Shown here: positions 19,456 through 29,625 of the stretch, in pieces | How the letters are laid out: the number at the start of each line of letters is the position of its first letter | Position numbering within the stretch: position 1 is the first letter of the stretch | Position numbers and translations under genes: made by a program | The notes under the pieces: generated by a model | The model's input: the letters and a program-made list of their open reading frames with translations, nothing else | The model's database searches: none | What the model was told of the DNA's origin: nothing | Assembly (NCBI RefSeq): GCF_018860915.1 | Contig: NZ_JAHKQD010000007.1 | Span: forward strand, 62,001 to 126,000 | Direction of reading: 5' to 3' | DNA length: 64,000 nt | DNA from: Colwellia sp. C2M11 | Lineage (GTDB): Bacteria > Pseudomonadota > Gammaproteobacteria > Enterobacterales > Alteromonadaceae

Positions 19456-22400
19456 TTAGTTTCCTAATTCAAGTACAGTAGTACCTTCAGCTTCACCGTC
19501 AGCATTATAATAAGTAATCGCACCCATATAAATAACTCCTGCATCTAAACGAGAAGTAGAAATGGTTGTATAATTATAACGTCCTTCTATCGCTCTGCGA
19601 CTTGATGTTATACGTGTAGTGCTTTCAGCTTGATCAGCTACCCAGCCTAACATTGTATAGTTTGTTTCAGCTGCGCCTTTTAAGTCTTTACCATGAACAA
19701 AAGCAATATATAAATCGCCGTTGTCACCATTATTTGCTGGAGCAGGATTTGTTAAAATAATGTCTTCATCTGAATCTTCTGAAACAGCACTTTCAACGGC
19801 ACTACAGCTCCATGCTACACAGTGATAGAAGTAAATATCTAAATTAGCGTCAGCTGCATCAACTAAACCACCACGTAAACTAAAACGTGCCACTTTTGTA
19901 CCTTCTGGAACAAGAAAGCCATGAAAACCTAATCCAGGTTCATTAAAATCATAAGAACCGTTTGAATCTTGAGAGACTGTACCATTTGCACCAAATGGCG
20001 CAACTAAACCAGCATAGTCAATAGATATAGCCCCTGAATAGTTTGTTTTTACAGGGAAACTATAACGTCCTCGCTGCAATTGAGCAGAAACAATAGCAGG
20101 CACTTCAATATTAGTATCTGCAACCGCTTTTATCGCAATCGGACTACGGACACTATGACCAGCATTATCAGTCCAAGTGATTGCACCAAATTTCCAAACA
20201 TCATTCTCACTTAATGCTGTTTTTGCAAATGTTAATGCATAACTTGCCTTACCACCTACTTCAACATCCAATGTGTTACTCGGGTTAACAGCACCGTTAG
20301 CATCAAATGTTTGTAACTGCACATCAATTCCTTCAGGCGCTTCAATTGTTGCTGTATAACTTGATGCACTATTTGCAGCATTTGAAACAGTTCTAGTAAC
20401 CGTTTCTGGTGCTTGTAACTCTGCAACCCCAATTGAAGGTAAATTTAATTGACTAGGATCAAGACTGAATCCAGCTGCAGTTAATGCATCACACTCAATG
20501 CCCATGCTCGCAACAAAAGTTTCATTACCTATGCCACATAAAAAAGCAAGGTAGTCAGCAGTATTCGCATCATACAGTAACCCTGGCGTTAACGAGGCAA
20601 CAGGGTCAACATGACCAGCACCAAAATTAAAAGGATCTGCAGGTGTGATACCATCAGGTTTCATAACATCTTGATAAGCATTGGTCATCATCGCTGATTT
20701 TATTTGTGCTGGCGACCAAGTGCTATTTGACTCTGTAAATAATGCCGCGATTCCCGCGATATGAGGAGAAGACATTGAAGTACCTTGTAAGTACCTAAAT
20801 GAATCACCTGCAGCACTACTGACAGGGTTTTCACTATAAGCCGCTAATATTTTAACACCTGGCGCTGTAATGTCAGGTTTAATAATATCGTAACTTGCTG
20901 TGTTTGGCCCAAGAGAAGAGAAGTCTCCCATTATATTACCAATCACTGGTGTTGGAGAGAATATTTCTGGTGACATTGTCACCTCAAGCACTTCCCCGCC
21001 AGTAATCGCTGCATTGAGTGATTCTCCATTACTTTTACTAATCATAAAACCTGGAATTTCAAAAGTACCATCACCCCCCATAACGATAGGCGTATCATCT
21101 GTGCTATAAACAATAACAGCGGTCGCACCAGCAAGTTGAGCACGTTCAACTTTTTCGGTAAACGCACAAGAACCACGACTAATTAACGCAATTTTACCTG
21201 CGATTTCGGCAGAGTTATCAAGCGCTGTAGCTAAACCACTATCAAAACAGGCTAATAAAGGCTCTGCAACCACTACATTACCAATAATAGCACCAGTTTC
21301 GCCTAATGGTTTAGTGATAGCCCCTTCAGCCGCCACGATAATCTCTTCTGGATCACGTGATGAAATTTTTATACCTTGTGTTATAGCAGTACCATCATAA
21401 GTTGAAGCCGCAACACTAGTTATCCAAGGAGCTGGTGTGCCAACAGTTTCAGGTCCATCTTGACCACTATTACCTGCAGAAACCGCAACAAAAACACCTG
21501 CATCTACTGCGCGTAGCATTGCCGCTGTGGGTGGTACTGTTAAATCAGTTAAACTACCGCCAATTGAATAATTCAAAACATTGACACCATCAGCAACGGC
21601 TTGATCTATCGCCGCCATGGTATCACCGTAAAAACAACCGGCTTCATCATCCCCTGTAATAGGATCTTTGTACGCGTCATTCCAACATACTTTATAAGCA
21701 GCAATACGCGCCCTAGGAGCCATACCAGAAACCGTACCTGTGCTAGCTTCATAGCCATTAATATTAATGGAACTCGCAACACCTTCATTACCTGCGGCAG
21801 TACCAGCAGTATGACTACCATGACCAGCCGCATCTCTTGGAGACTCAACTTCACCTAATTCATATTGAATGTCATAAACAGCTTCAAAAGAGTCTTTGAA
21901 GTATCGAGCACCAATAAGTTTATTATTACAATTAAAGGTTTCATCTAAACCTGAATCACAAGCACCTAACCAACCAAGTGTTGAAGGGTCGCTATAGCTG
22001 CCATCATCAGAAAAACTCGGGTTTTCTGGCCAAATACCGGTATCAATAATTCCAACAACAACATCTTCACCTTTAATACCGAGTGAATGTTGACCGCTGC
22101 CTGAGGTTAGCCCCAAAAATTCAGGTGTATTTGCAGTGGAAACACGTTGAACTTTATCTTCCCAAACACCAACAACGTCTGGATGAGATTCTAATGCTGC
22201 TTTTTGTGTCGGTGACAATATGGCACTAAAACCATTAAAGGTATGCTTAAATGAATAGTTGATATCAATGGCACCTATTTCATTAGCAATAGCTTTTTGC
22301 TTTGACTCTAATGCTAATTGATAAGCAACCATTGCAGGTGTATTCGCGTTGTAGTTGTTGCCAGCAACAGCTACTTGCTGGTTACTAGGTAGTAGCTCAC

Positions 22401-22593
22401 CAATATTTCGAGCTTGTTCAACACCTGTTTGCCCTTTAATTTGTACAATATAGCTTTTACTTTCTGTAGCCTGCGTTAAATTTTCACCCGCAAGAACTAA
22501 TCGACTGCTATCTACTATCACTTCATTAGCATTCGCGGACGTTGCTAAAATGAGTGTAATGACACTTCCTATCATGGATCGTTTAAGTTGCAT
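19456..22593 (-). CDS. secreted S8 (subtilisin-like) serine protease with PA domain
   Basis: 1045 residues. A Sec signal (cleavage near ANA22) is followed by an I9 inhibitor-like propeptide (about 45-150) and a subtilase domain with catalytic D184 (IIDTGIWPE), H258 (GHGSHTAG) and S606 (GTSMSSPH). A protease-associated insert at about 410-550 lies between H and S. The region after about 690 contains Fn3-like and beta-rich domains. This is the layout of cucumisin/plant-type subtilases common in marine gammaproteobacteria, where they degrade extracellular protein. GGAG lies 6-7 bases before the ATG. No PEP-CTERM or GlyGly-CTERM tail, so it is probably released. Confidence 0.93.
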   Translation of the reverse strand: MQLKRSMIGSVITLILATSANANEVIVDSSRLVLAGENLTQATESKSYIVQIKGQTGVEQARNIGELLPSNQQVAVAGNNYNANTPAMVAYQLALESKQKAIANEIGAIDINYSFKHTFNGFSAILSPTQKAALESHPDVVGVWEDKVQRVSTANTPEFLGLTSGSGQHSLGIKGEDVVVGIIDTGIWPENPSFSDDGSYSDPSTLGWLGACDSGLDETFNCNNKLIGARYFKDSFEAVYDIQYELGEVESPRDAAGHGSHTAGTAAGNEGVASSININGYEASTGTVSGMAPRARIAAYKVCWNDAYKDPITGDDEAGCFYGDTMAAIDQAVADGVNVLNYSIGGSLTDLTVPPTAAMLRAVDAGVFVAVSAGNSGQDGPETVGTPAPWITSVAASTYDGTAITQGIKISSRDPEEIIVAAEGAITKPLGETGAIIGNVVVAEPLLACFDSGLATALDNSAEIAGKIALISRGSCAFTEKVERAQLAGATAVIVYSTDDTPIVMGGDGTFEIPGFMISKSNGESLNAAITGGEVLEVTMSPEIFSPTPVIGNIMGDFSSLGPNTASYDIIKPDITAPGVKILAAYSENPVSSAAGDSFRYLQGTSMSSPHIAGIAALFTESNSTWSPAQIKSAMMTNAYQDVMKPDGITPADPFNFGAGHVDPVASLTPGLLYDANTADYLAFLCGIGNETFVASMGIECDALTAAGFSLDPSQLNLPSIGVAELQAPETVTRTVSNAANSASSYTATIEAPEGIDVQLQTFDANGAVNPSNTLDVEVGGKASYALTFAKTALSENDVWKFGAITWTDNAGHSVRSPIAIKAVADTNIEVPAIVSAQLQRGRYSFPVKTNYSGAISIDYAGLVAPFGANGTVSQDSNGSYDFNEPGLGFHGFLVPEGTKVARFSLRGGLVDAADANLDIYFYHCVAWSCSAVESAVSEDSDEDIILTNPAPANNGDNGDLYIAFVHGKDLKGAAETNYTMLGWVADQAESTTRITSSRRAIEGRYNYTTISTSRLDAGVIYMGAITYYNADGEAEGTTVLELGN

Positions 22594-23141
22594 TTATTAC
22601 TCCAATTATTATTATTTATTCGCTAAACATAGATATTATTATCTTTACCTTACATACCAGTATGTAAAAAATATACTTTCTTCCATACCAAGGTAATTAG
22701 CGATAATAAAATGAAGCAATAACAATGCCTTTGTTGCAAAATTATGAAATTCATTACAACAAGGTAATAAAAATGTTACAAAAGTATACAAACGTAAAAC
22801 AAGTGTAAAAAAACTTTACACTTATATCTTATATTAAACGAATATAAAACAAACGATAGCGTTTTTAATGACAACAAAAGAATAAAAAACAAAATTAAGA
22901 ACAACAAAATTAAATTAAACAAAATAAAGTTCTAAGTAATGTTTTTGTTTCTTTATGATTTATGTAAAATAACCTGACAAAGTGTTTATACTGCTTAAAT
23001 TATAGACACAAATACTTACATAATTTTCAGACAAAGAGTAAGTATTTCACTAATTTATCAGTTCTTTATTGTCCTAATGGTGTAAATAATTAATTACTGT
23101 TAATTTAACGAGTAATAATTAAGTGTGGCTTTAGGTTTACA
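22594..23141. other. intergenic region with two inverted repeats, divergent promoters
   Basis: 548 bp of strongly AT-rich DNA between the divergent subtilase and exporter genes. It contains TTACATA-CCAG-TATGTAA at 22650-22667 and AAGTGTAAA-N5-TTTACACTT at 22801-22823. Both are candidate operators or leader structures. No ORF longer than a few codons with a ribosome site was found. Confidence 0.55.
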
Positions 23142-24062
23142 ATGACATTTTTCAGCAATAATAAATATACGATCTGTGGAATAGCGGCAATATTACTTTG
23201 GAGTTGTCTCGTTGCACTTATAAGGGACGTTTCAGAAATATTTAGTCCCATTGGTGGTGCAGCAATGATATATTCGATCAGCGTTATATTTTTAATGCTA
23301 ATAATGGGATTACCAAAATTAAAGGATTTCCCACCTCGTTACCTTATTCTTGGCGCTATATTATTTGTATCTTATGAAGTTTGCCTTGCCTTATCTTTGG
23401 GAATGGCGAATACCAGACATCAAGCAATGGAAATGGCTGTTATTAATTATTTATGGCCTGCTATCACCATATTATTAACGGTGTTTTCAGGCCGTAAAAA
23501 AGTAAGTCTCTGGGTTTATCCCAGTGTGTTAATTGCTTTTGTTGGTGTCGCATGGTGTATAACTGGCGATAATGATGTTTCAGTTGCTGTTTTAATGAAT
23601 AATTTTTCTGATAACCCAATAACGTATTTAATGGCATTTTCAGCGGCATTTATCTGGGCTGTTTACTGCATAATCACCCAAAAACTGAGTAATGGTAAAA
23701 ATGCGATCACCTTATTTTTTACTGCAACTGCGATTATATTGTGGATTCAATATGCCTTGAGTGACGAGCCGCCATTAACATTCTCAATGAGCTCTACTGT
23801 CATTCTGTTAATTGCTGGCATTGTTATTGGTAGCGGGTATGCTTTGTGGAATAAAGCGATTATAGGCGGTAATTTGATGCTACTCGGTACCATATCTTAT
23901 TTTACACCGGTTTTTTCTACTATTATTTCTGCTTTTTATTTATCTATTACCCTCAGCCAATCATTCTGGCAAGGTGTATTTTTAGTCACTCTCGGCTCAC
24001 TAATTTGTTATTTTGTTACCAGAGAAAAAAGCCCAAAGTGTAAAGATATCGTACTTACATAA
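23142..24062 (+). CDS. yddG: YddG-type DMT (EamA) aromatic amino-acid exporter
   Basis: 306-residue inner-membrane protein with ten predicted helices, of the drug/metabolite transporter superfamily. Segments such as ILLWSCLVALIRDVSE, PIGGAAMIYS, LFVSYEVCLALSLG, TRHQAMEMAVINYLWP and GTISYFTPVFS match E. coli YddG closely. YddG exports aromatic amino acids and some other small compounds. A weak AGG precedes the ATG. It is monocistronic and converges with the alcohol dehydrogenase gene. Confidence 0.85.
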   Translation: MTFFSNNKYTICGIAAILLWSCLVALIRDVSEIFSPIGGAAMIYSISVIFLMLIMGLPKLKDFPPRYLILGAILFVSYEVCLALSLGMANTRHQAMEMAVINYLWPAITILLTVFSGRKKVSLWVYPSVLIAFVGVAWCITGDNDVSVAVLMNNFSDNPITYLMAFSAAFIWAVYCIITQKLSNGKNAITLFFTATAIILWIQYALSDEPPLTFSMSSTVILLIAGIVIGSGYALWNKAIIGGNLMLLGTISYFTPVFSTIISAFYLSITLSQSFWQGVFLVTLGSLICYFVTREKSPKCKDIVLT

Positions 24063-24085
24063 CAGGCATAGCAAGATCAAATTTT

Positions 24086-24119
24086 TTAACTGAGCAAATA
24101 TAAATATTTACTCAGTTAA
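24086..24119. other. hairpin between convergent yddG and alcohol dehydrogenase genes
   Basis: TTAACTGAG (24086-24094) pairs with CTCAGTTAA (24111-24119) around a 16-nt loop. Neither strand has a proper U-tract after the stem, so it is at best a weak terminator. Confidence 0.35.
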
Positions 24120-24198
24120 TGCTTGGTTTATAATTTATATATTTTTTACTAGATTTTAATCAAACAAACCTAAACGTCACTCATTCTGTCTAGTAGCT

Positions 24199-25347
24199 TT
24201 ACATGGCTGCACGAAAAATGTTACAAATTTCTTCGTGGCTTGCTTGTCTGGGGTTAGTTAGGCTACACACATCTTTTAACGCGTTTTCAGCTAATAAATT
24301 TATATCACCGTCTTTCGCACCAAGCTCTATTAAACCAGCTGGGATTCCTACTTTTTGGCTTAATGTTTCAATAGCACTAATGGCAGCGTTTGCGCCTTCC
24401 TCTGCAGACATATTAAAAACATTTACCCCCATACTATTCGCAATATCTTTCAAACGTTCAGGGCATACTTTTGCATTGTAGCGTTGTACATGTGGTAATA
24501 AAACGGCGTTACAAACGCCATGAGGCAAATCATAAAAACCACCTAATTGGTGAGCCATCGCATGAACATAGCCTAATGAAGCGTTATTAAATGCCATACC
24601 TGCCATAAACTGAGCGTAAGCCATTTGTTCTCTTGCTTCAATATTTTCGCCATTTGCCACTGCTGTTGGTAAATTTGCTTGAATAAGCTCAATTGCTTTA
24701 AGAGCAACAGCATCAGTAATGGGTGTTGCGCCTGTAGAAACATATGCTTCAATAGCATGTGTTAAAGCATCCATACCTGTTGCAGCGGTTAATGATGCTG
24801 GCATACCAACCATAAGAGAAGGATCATTGACCGATAACATTGGCGTGGAATGTTTATCAACAATTGCCATTTTTACATGACGTTTTTCGTCAGTGATAAT
24901 AACAAAACGAGTCATTTCTGATGCTGTCCCCGCAGTAGTATTAATCGCAACTAAAGGTAACTGAGGCTTTTTAGATACATCTATGCCTTCATAATCTGCA
25001 ATTTGGCCACCATTACTCGCAACTAAAGCAATACCTTTAGCACAATCATGTGGTGAACCACCACCTAACGAAACGACAAAATCGCAATCATTTTGCTTAA
25101 GCATAGCTAATCCAGCATTAACATTACTGACAGTTGGGTTAGGATGTACTTGATCAAAAACAACACTCGATATCTGTTCTTTATCGAGTAAATCAGTAAA
25201 TTTTTTTACTATACCTATTTTGCTTAATACACTATCACTAACAATTAAACCCTGCTTAAATCCTTGATCTTTTATATAATTAATCGCCTCGACTAAGCAG
25301 CCACTACCCATAACATTTAACGCTGGCATATAAAATGATGTACTCAT
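24199..25347 (-). CDS. iron-containing (group III) alcohol dehydrogenase
   Basis: 382-residue NAD(P)-dependent alcohol dehydrogenase of the Fe-ADH family. Metal ligands are visible in [14 protein letters not shown] (Asp and His) and in [16 protein letters not shown] (two His); the nucleotide loop is [13 protein letters not shown]. It resembles Zymomonas AdhB/YiaY-type enzymes; the substrate is a short alcohol or aldehyde but is not determined by sequence. The start chosen is ATG 25347 because AGGAG lies 6 bases upstream; an upstream in-frame start at 25380 lacks one. Monocistronic. A 13-bp inverted repeat lies upstream at 25470-25503. Confidence 0.9.
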   Translation of the reverse strand: MSTSFYMPALNVMGSGCLVEAINYIKDQGFKQGLIVSDSVLSKIGIVKKFTDLLDKEQISSVVFDQVHPNPTVSNVNAGLAMLKQNDCDFVVSLGGGSPHDCAKGIALVASNGGQIADYEGIDVSKKPQLPLVAINTTAGTASEMTRFVIITDEKRHVKMAIVDKHSTPMLSVNDPSLMVGMPASLTAATGMDALTHAIEAYVSTGATPITDAVALKAIELIQANLPTAVANGENIEAREQMAYAQFMAGMAFNNASLGYVHAMAHQLGGFYDLPHGVCNAVLLPHVQRYNAKVCPERLKDIANSMGVNVFNMSAEEGANAAISAIETLSQKVGIPAGLIELGAKDGDINLLAENALKDVCSLTNPRQASHEEICNIFRAAM

Positions 25348-25469
25348 GAAATTCTCCTTTAGTGAACCTGATAAAACCAATAGTTATTTGTACCATAAAA
25401 AGAACATGAATTAATTGATCTAAAATATATCTTTATCATTCACTACCGTTATGCCTAAAAGTCCGATAT

Positions 25470-25503
25470 CTTTTGTTGTTTATCATCCAATAAACAACAA
25501 AAG
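25470..25503. promoter_or_regulatory. 13-bp perfect inverted repeat between adh and ptrB
   Basis: CTTTTGTTGTTTA (25470-25482) and TAAACAACAAAAG (25491-25503) are separated by 8 nt, in the divergent promoter region of the alcohol dehydrogenase (minus) and oligopeptidase B (plus) genes. No U-tract follows on either strand, so an operator or leader structure is more likely than a terminator. Confidence 0.5.
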
Positions 25504-25629
25504 CTCCAACACTTATAGAAAAATTTAAAGCTTAGTTTGTAAAATATATATAGACTTACCCATTAGTTTTTTAATTATCAATACAAGATTACTCAACCAG
25601 AGATCAGGTTAATTATATAGGAGCACTTA

Positions 25630-27735
25630 GTGCCAAAAATTTCACTTAAATCAAACAAAAACATTACCGCGCCAATAGCTAAAAAAATTCCACATAAAAT
25701 GGAAATTCATAATCATCAACGGATCGATAATTATTATTGGATGCGAGATGATCAACGCAGCGATGAAAGTATTTTGGCGCACCTTGCAAGTGAAAATAAT
25801 TATGCTGATGCTATGCTGTCAGAGCAAGAACCATTACAAGAGCTACTTTTTGAAGAGCTCAAAGCTCGCGTAGTAAAAGACGATAATACTGTGCCTGCAA
25901 AAGATGGAAAATATTGGTATCACAGCGAAATTCATGGTGAACAAGAATTTTCAAATCATTATCGTTCAACAAGCTTTTCAGGTGATAACAAACATCTACT
26001 ATTAGATGTAAATGAAAGAGCTAAAGGTCATGAGTTTTATGATTTAGGTGATATGTCTATCAGCCCTAATGATCAACTATTATCGGTATCTGAAGACACC
26101 GACAGCCGTCGTATTTATACCATCCACTTTAAAGATTTAACTAAGCCTACAGACTTTCCAAACCCATATTTATCAGATGTCCTTGTCGAAACTGAAGGAC
26201 AAATTGTTTGGGCTAATGATAATCAAACCGTTTTCTATGTAAAAAAAGATCTAGAGACCTTATTGGGTACACAGGTTTTCCGTCATAAGCTAGGTACACC
26301 TCAATCTGATGATGTTCTTGTGTATGAAGAAAAAGATCATAGCTTTTATATGAGTTTAGATAAAAGTAGAGACGATTCTCAACTTTACATTTGTTTACAC
26401 GCCACGGAGTCTACTCACTATCTATTTCTTAATGCAAATGAGCCAAATGGTGAGTTTATCGAATTGCTGCCTTATCAAGAGCAACATGAATATCATGCGG
26501 ATAAAATGGGAGAATATTTTTATATTGTCAGTAACTACCAAGCTAAAAACTTTAAGCTAATGAAAGTTGCGGTTGATAAAATTAGTGATATAAATCACTG
26601 GCAAGAAGTGATTCCTCATCGAGAAAATGTGTTATTAGAGGGTGTTGAATTATTTCATAACTTTATCGTAACCACTGAGCGAGAAAATGGTCAGATTAGA
26701 TTTATCGTTCACACAATTAATGGTACTAATGCTGGTAATCAGTATCCATTATCATTTGATGATCCTTGCTACTTTGCTTGCTTGGGTGATAACCCAGAGC
26801 CAAACAGTGCAATCGCACGGTTATATTATTCTAGTTTGACCACACCTGGCTCTTTGTATGAATTTAACTTAGCAACTGGTGAACGAAAACGGTTAAAACA
26901 ACAGAAGGTTTTAGGTGATTTTAATAAAGACCATTATCAATCAGAGCGTTTATTTATTACGGCTCGTGATGGCGTAAAAATACCAGTATCAATTGTTTAT
27001 CGCACGGATATGTTCAAAAAAGATGGTACTAACCCACTCCTTCAATACGGTTATGGTGCTTATGGTATCACTATAGATCCTAATTTTTCTAGCCAAACCT
27101 TAAGCTTGTTAGACCGAGGCTTTGTCTATGTTATCGCCCATATTCGTGGCTCTGAAATGTTAGGTAGACAATGGTATGAAACAGGTAAAATGGCACATAA
27201 GCAAAATACTTTTAATGATTTTATTGATGTTACTAAAGCATTAGTAACTCAAGGATATGGTGCTAAAGATAAAATATTTGCTTCAGGTGGAAGCGCAGGC
27301 GGTTTATTAATGGGAGCCATAGTAAACCAAGCCCCTGAGCTATATTTAGGTATTGGCGCGCATGTACCATTTCTAGATGTATTAACTACCATGCTTGATG
27401 AAACGATCCCACTAACCACCAATGAATATGACGAATGGGGTAATCCAAACGAAGAGCAAGCATACAAAAATATTTTAGCTTATTCGCCTATTGATAACAT
27501 TAAGGCACAACATTACCCTAATATACTGGTAACGACAGGCTTACATGACTCTCAAGTTCAGTACTTTGAACCAATGAAATGGGTGGCAAAAATGAGAGAA
27601 CTGAAAACAGACGACAATATATTATTGTTTAAAACAGATATGGATGCAGGCCATGGCGGTGCTTCTGGACGCTTTAAGCGCTTAAAAGAAGTTGCTTTAG
27701 AAATGAGTTTCTTTATTTCGCTATTACCAGAATAG
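25630..27735 (+). CDS. ptrB: oligopeptidase B (S9 family)
   Basis: Cytoplasmic serine peptidase cutting short peptides after Arg and Lys. It has 701 residues with an N-terminal beta-propeller and a C-terminal alpha/beta-hydrolase. The catalytic triad is S555 (SGGSAGG), D640 (GLHDSQV) and H675 (DAGHGG). The N-terminal NYYWMRDDQR and the RGFVYVIAHIRGSEMLGRQWYE-like region are typical of PtrB. The start is GTG at 25630, well placed 7 bases after AGGAG. Monocistronic, convergent with the radical SAM gene. Confidence 0.94.
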   Translation: MPKISLKSNKNITAPIAKKIPHKMEIHNHQRIDNYYWMRDDQRSDESILAHLASENNYADAMLSEQEPLQELLFEELKARVVKDDNTVPAKDGKYWYHSEIHGEQEFSNHYRSTSFSGDNKHLLLDVNERAKGHEFYDLGDMSISPNDQLLSVSEDTDSRRIYTIHFKDLTKPTDFPNPYLSDVLVETEGQIVWANDNQTVFYVKKDLETLLGTQVFRHKLGTPQSDDVLVYEEKDHSFYMSLDKSRDDSQLYICLHATESTHYLFLNANEPNGEFIELLPYQEQHEYHADKMGEYFYIVSNYQAKNFKLMKVAVDKISDINHWQEVIPHRENVLLEGVELFHNFIVTTERENGQIRFIVHTINGTNAGNQYPLSFDDPCYFACLGDNPEPNSAIARLYYSSLTTPGSLYEFNLATGERKRLKQQKVLGDFNKDHYQSERLFITARDGVKIPVSIVYRTDMFKKDGTNPLLQYGYGAYGITIDPNFSSQTLSLLDRGFVYVIAHIRGSEMLGRQWYETGKMAHKQNTFNDFIDVTKALVTQGYGAKDKIFASGGSAGGLLMGAIVNQAPELYLGIGAHVPFLDVLTTMLDETIPLTTNEYDEWGNPNEEQAYKNILAYSPIDNIKAQHYPNILVTTGLHDSQVQYFEPMKWVAKMRELKTDDNILLFKTDMDAGHGGASGRFKRLKEVALEMSFFISLLPE

Positions 27736-27793
27736 AACAAAATAATAAGTTGAACGTTAAAAATGTCTAAATTACAGCAACTAACAATGGTGG

Positions 27794-29473
27794 TTAACTC
27801 ATATGTTGTTGCTGGCGTTTTAACGCTTTGTTTTTAATTATGGGGTCAACTTGTGTTAATTTATCTTGTGGAGTGGCATAAAGGTTAAGCCCACTAAAAA
27901 GGCTTTTTAATTTAGCTGCATCATAGTCTTGCTCAATTTTTTTAATGACTAATTGATGTTTTTCTGGATATAACGCTTCGACTGATTGTGAAATCAATTC
28001 AAATAATTTTTTCAAATTAATCTTATGTATTTGCCCTGTTTTATTAAAAATCCATTCGGTAATCGCCATAAAATCATCAAAAGGCTCATCAGTCAATATA
28101 TGCGGTAATGAGTACTTAAAACGTCCTGAATTACCTATCATGTCCCAATATCGAGCAAAGCGGTTAATACGTTGCATGGTAGAAAAGCTTACTCTATCAG
28201 TACTTAATATATTAAATGGCGGTAAAGGATTAAACCTCAAATCAAAAGCTTCTGTATGTCTAATAATCGGGCTACCTTTTAAGCGTTTTAAAATACCCAT
28301 TTGAATTTCGTGCGGACGACAATGATAAAGCTGATTAAAACTATCTTTGAAAGTGTCGAAGGTTTCGCCTGGTAAACCAAAAATCAGATCAGCATGAATG
28401 TGCGCATGAGTATTATCTTTTAGCCAAATTAAATTATCTTTCGACTTTGCATTATTTTGTTTACGGCTAATATTCTTTTGAACTTCGGTATTAAAGGTTT
28501 GTATGCCAATTTCAAATTGTAAACTGCCTTCAGGAAACTGTGCTAATAATTCTTTTAACTTTCGAGGAAGGTGATCAGGTACCACTTCAAAATGTAGATA
28601 AAGATCGTCAGTCATGCGGTCTAAGAAAAACTGCATAATATGCATTGTGGTATTAATATTTAAATTAAAGGTTCTATCAATGAATTTAAAATTACGCGCA
28701 CCTCGTAGATAAAGAATGTCCATTTGCTCAAGAAATACCGTTATTTCAAAAGGTACTGATGTTTTATCTAAAGATGATAAACAAAACTCGCATTTAAATG
28801 GACAGCCCCGTGACGCTTCAACATAAAGTAAACGATGGGTCAAATCTTCATCGGTATAATACTCATACGGTAGCGCTAATTCTTTTAACTCAACCGGTTT
28901 CGAGTGAACTATTTTTTTATTTGGTGGCGTATTGTTGATTATATCTTTACAAAGCTGATAAAAACTTAAATCGGCAGGCCCTGTTAATACATAATCTGCA
29001 CACTGAACTATTGCTTGTTGTTCAGTTTCATAACTAACTTCTGGACCACCTAAAATAATTTTTATTTCAGGTGCAATCACTTTTAATAAATTAACAACAT
29101 CGGTTGTTTCCACTATGTTCCAAATATAGACACCAAAACCGACTATATCAGGCTTTGTCTCCAAAATTTGTTCGACAATATCAATGGGACGAGTTTGAAT
29201 AATAAACTCTTTTATTTCACAATATTGCTGTAGTTCTTGTAAATTGGCATAAAGATAACGTAGCCCAAAACTTGTGTGAAAATAACGTGCGTTAAGTGTT
29301 GCTAATACAATTTTAGGTGAAGATTTAGCTATTCTATCATTTATTTCTAAAGAGGCTTGGTGAGTATTTTGAATAGACTCTATTGGCACAGGCGATGTTA
29401 ATAGTTCACTATTATCATCAGTTAAATGAATTTGCGTAACCTTGAGTTCAGGGTGATGCTTTTGCTCTGCCAT
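27794..29473 (-). CDS. B12-binding radical SAM protein (DUF4080-type)
   Basis: 559 residues. An N-terminal cobalamin-binding-like Rossmann domain (about 52-200, from KIVLATLNARYFHTSFGLRY) is followed by a radical SAM core with cluster motif CPFKCEFC (C-x3-C-x2-C) and a C-terminal DUF4080-like domain. Proteins of this layout modify unknown substrates; some act on RNA or small molecules. The first about 50 residues are low-complexity and polar. Monocistronic. Reaction unknown. Confidence 0.85.
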   Translation of the reverse strand: MAEQKHHPELKVTQIHLTDDNSELLTSPVPIESIQNTHQASLEINDRIAKSSPKIVLATLNARYFHTSFGLRYLYANLQELQQYCEIKEFIIQTRPIDIVEQILETKPDIVGFGVYIWNIVETTDVVNLLKVIAPEIKIILGGPEVSYETEQQAIVQCADYVLTGPADLSFYQLCKDIINNTPPNKKIVHSKPVELKELALPYEYYTDEDLTHRLLYVEASRGCPFKCEFCLSSLDKTSVPFEITVFLEQMDILYLRGARNFKFIDRTFNLNINTTMHIMQFFLDRMTDDLYLHFEVVPDHLPRKLKELLAQFPEGSLQFEIGIQTFNTEVQKNISRKQNNAKSKDNLIWLKDNTHAHIHADLIFGLPGETFDTFKDSFNQLYHCRPHEIQMGILKRLKGSPIIRHTEAFDLRFNPLPPFNILSTDRVSFSTMQRINRFARYWDMIGNSGRFKYSLPHILTDEPFDDFMAITEWIFNKTGQIHKINLKKLFELISQSVEALYPEKHQLVIKKIEQDYDAAKLKSLFSGLNLYATPQDKLTQVDPIIKNKALKRQQQHMS

Positions 29474-29625
29474 TCTATGTGTTAACTGCTTTTATTAATA
29501 TGACTGCAATTATACGTTGATTGCTCACATTATTCAGTAATCTTATTTTCACATCAACAATGTCACTGAATAGTGTTAGATATCTTTGCTAGCCATATTC
29601 ATTCAATATGAGTATTTATATTTCA

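Noticed and set aside
22804-22820. TyrR box upstream of yddG
   Set aside because: The spacer is 5 bp, while the known box needs 6; listed only as an inverted repeat.
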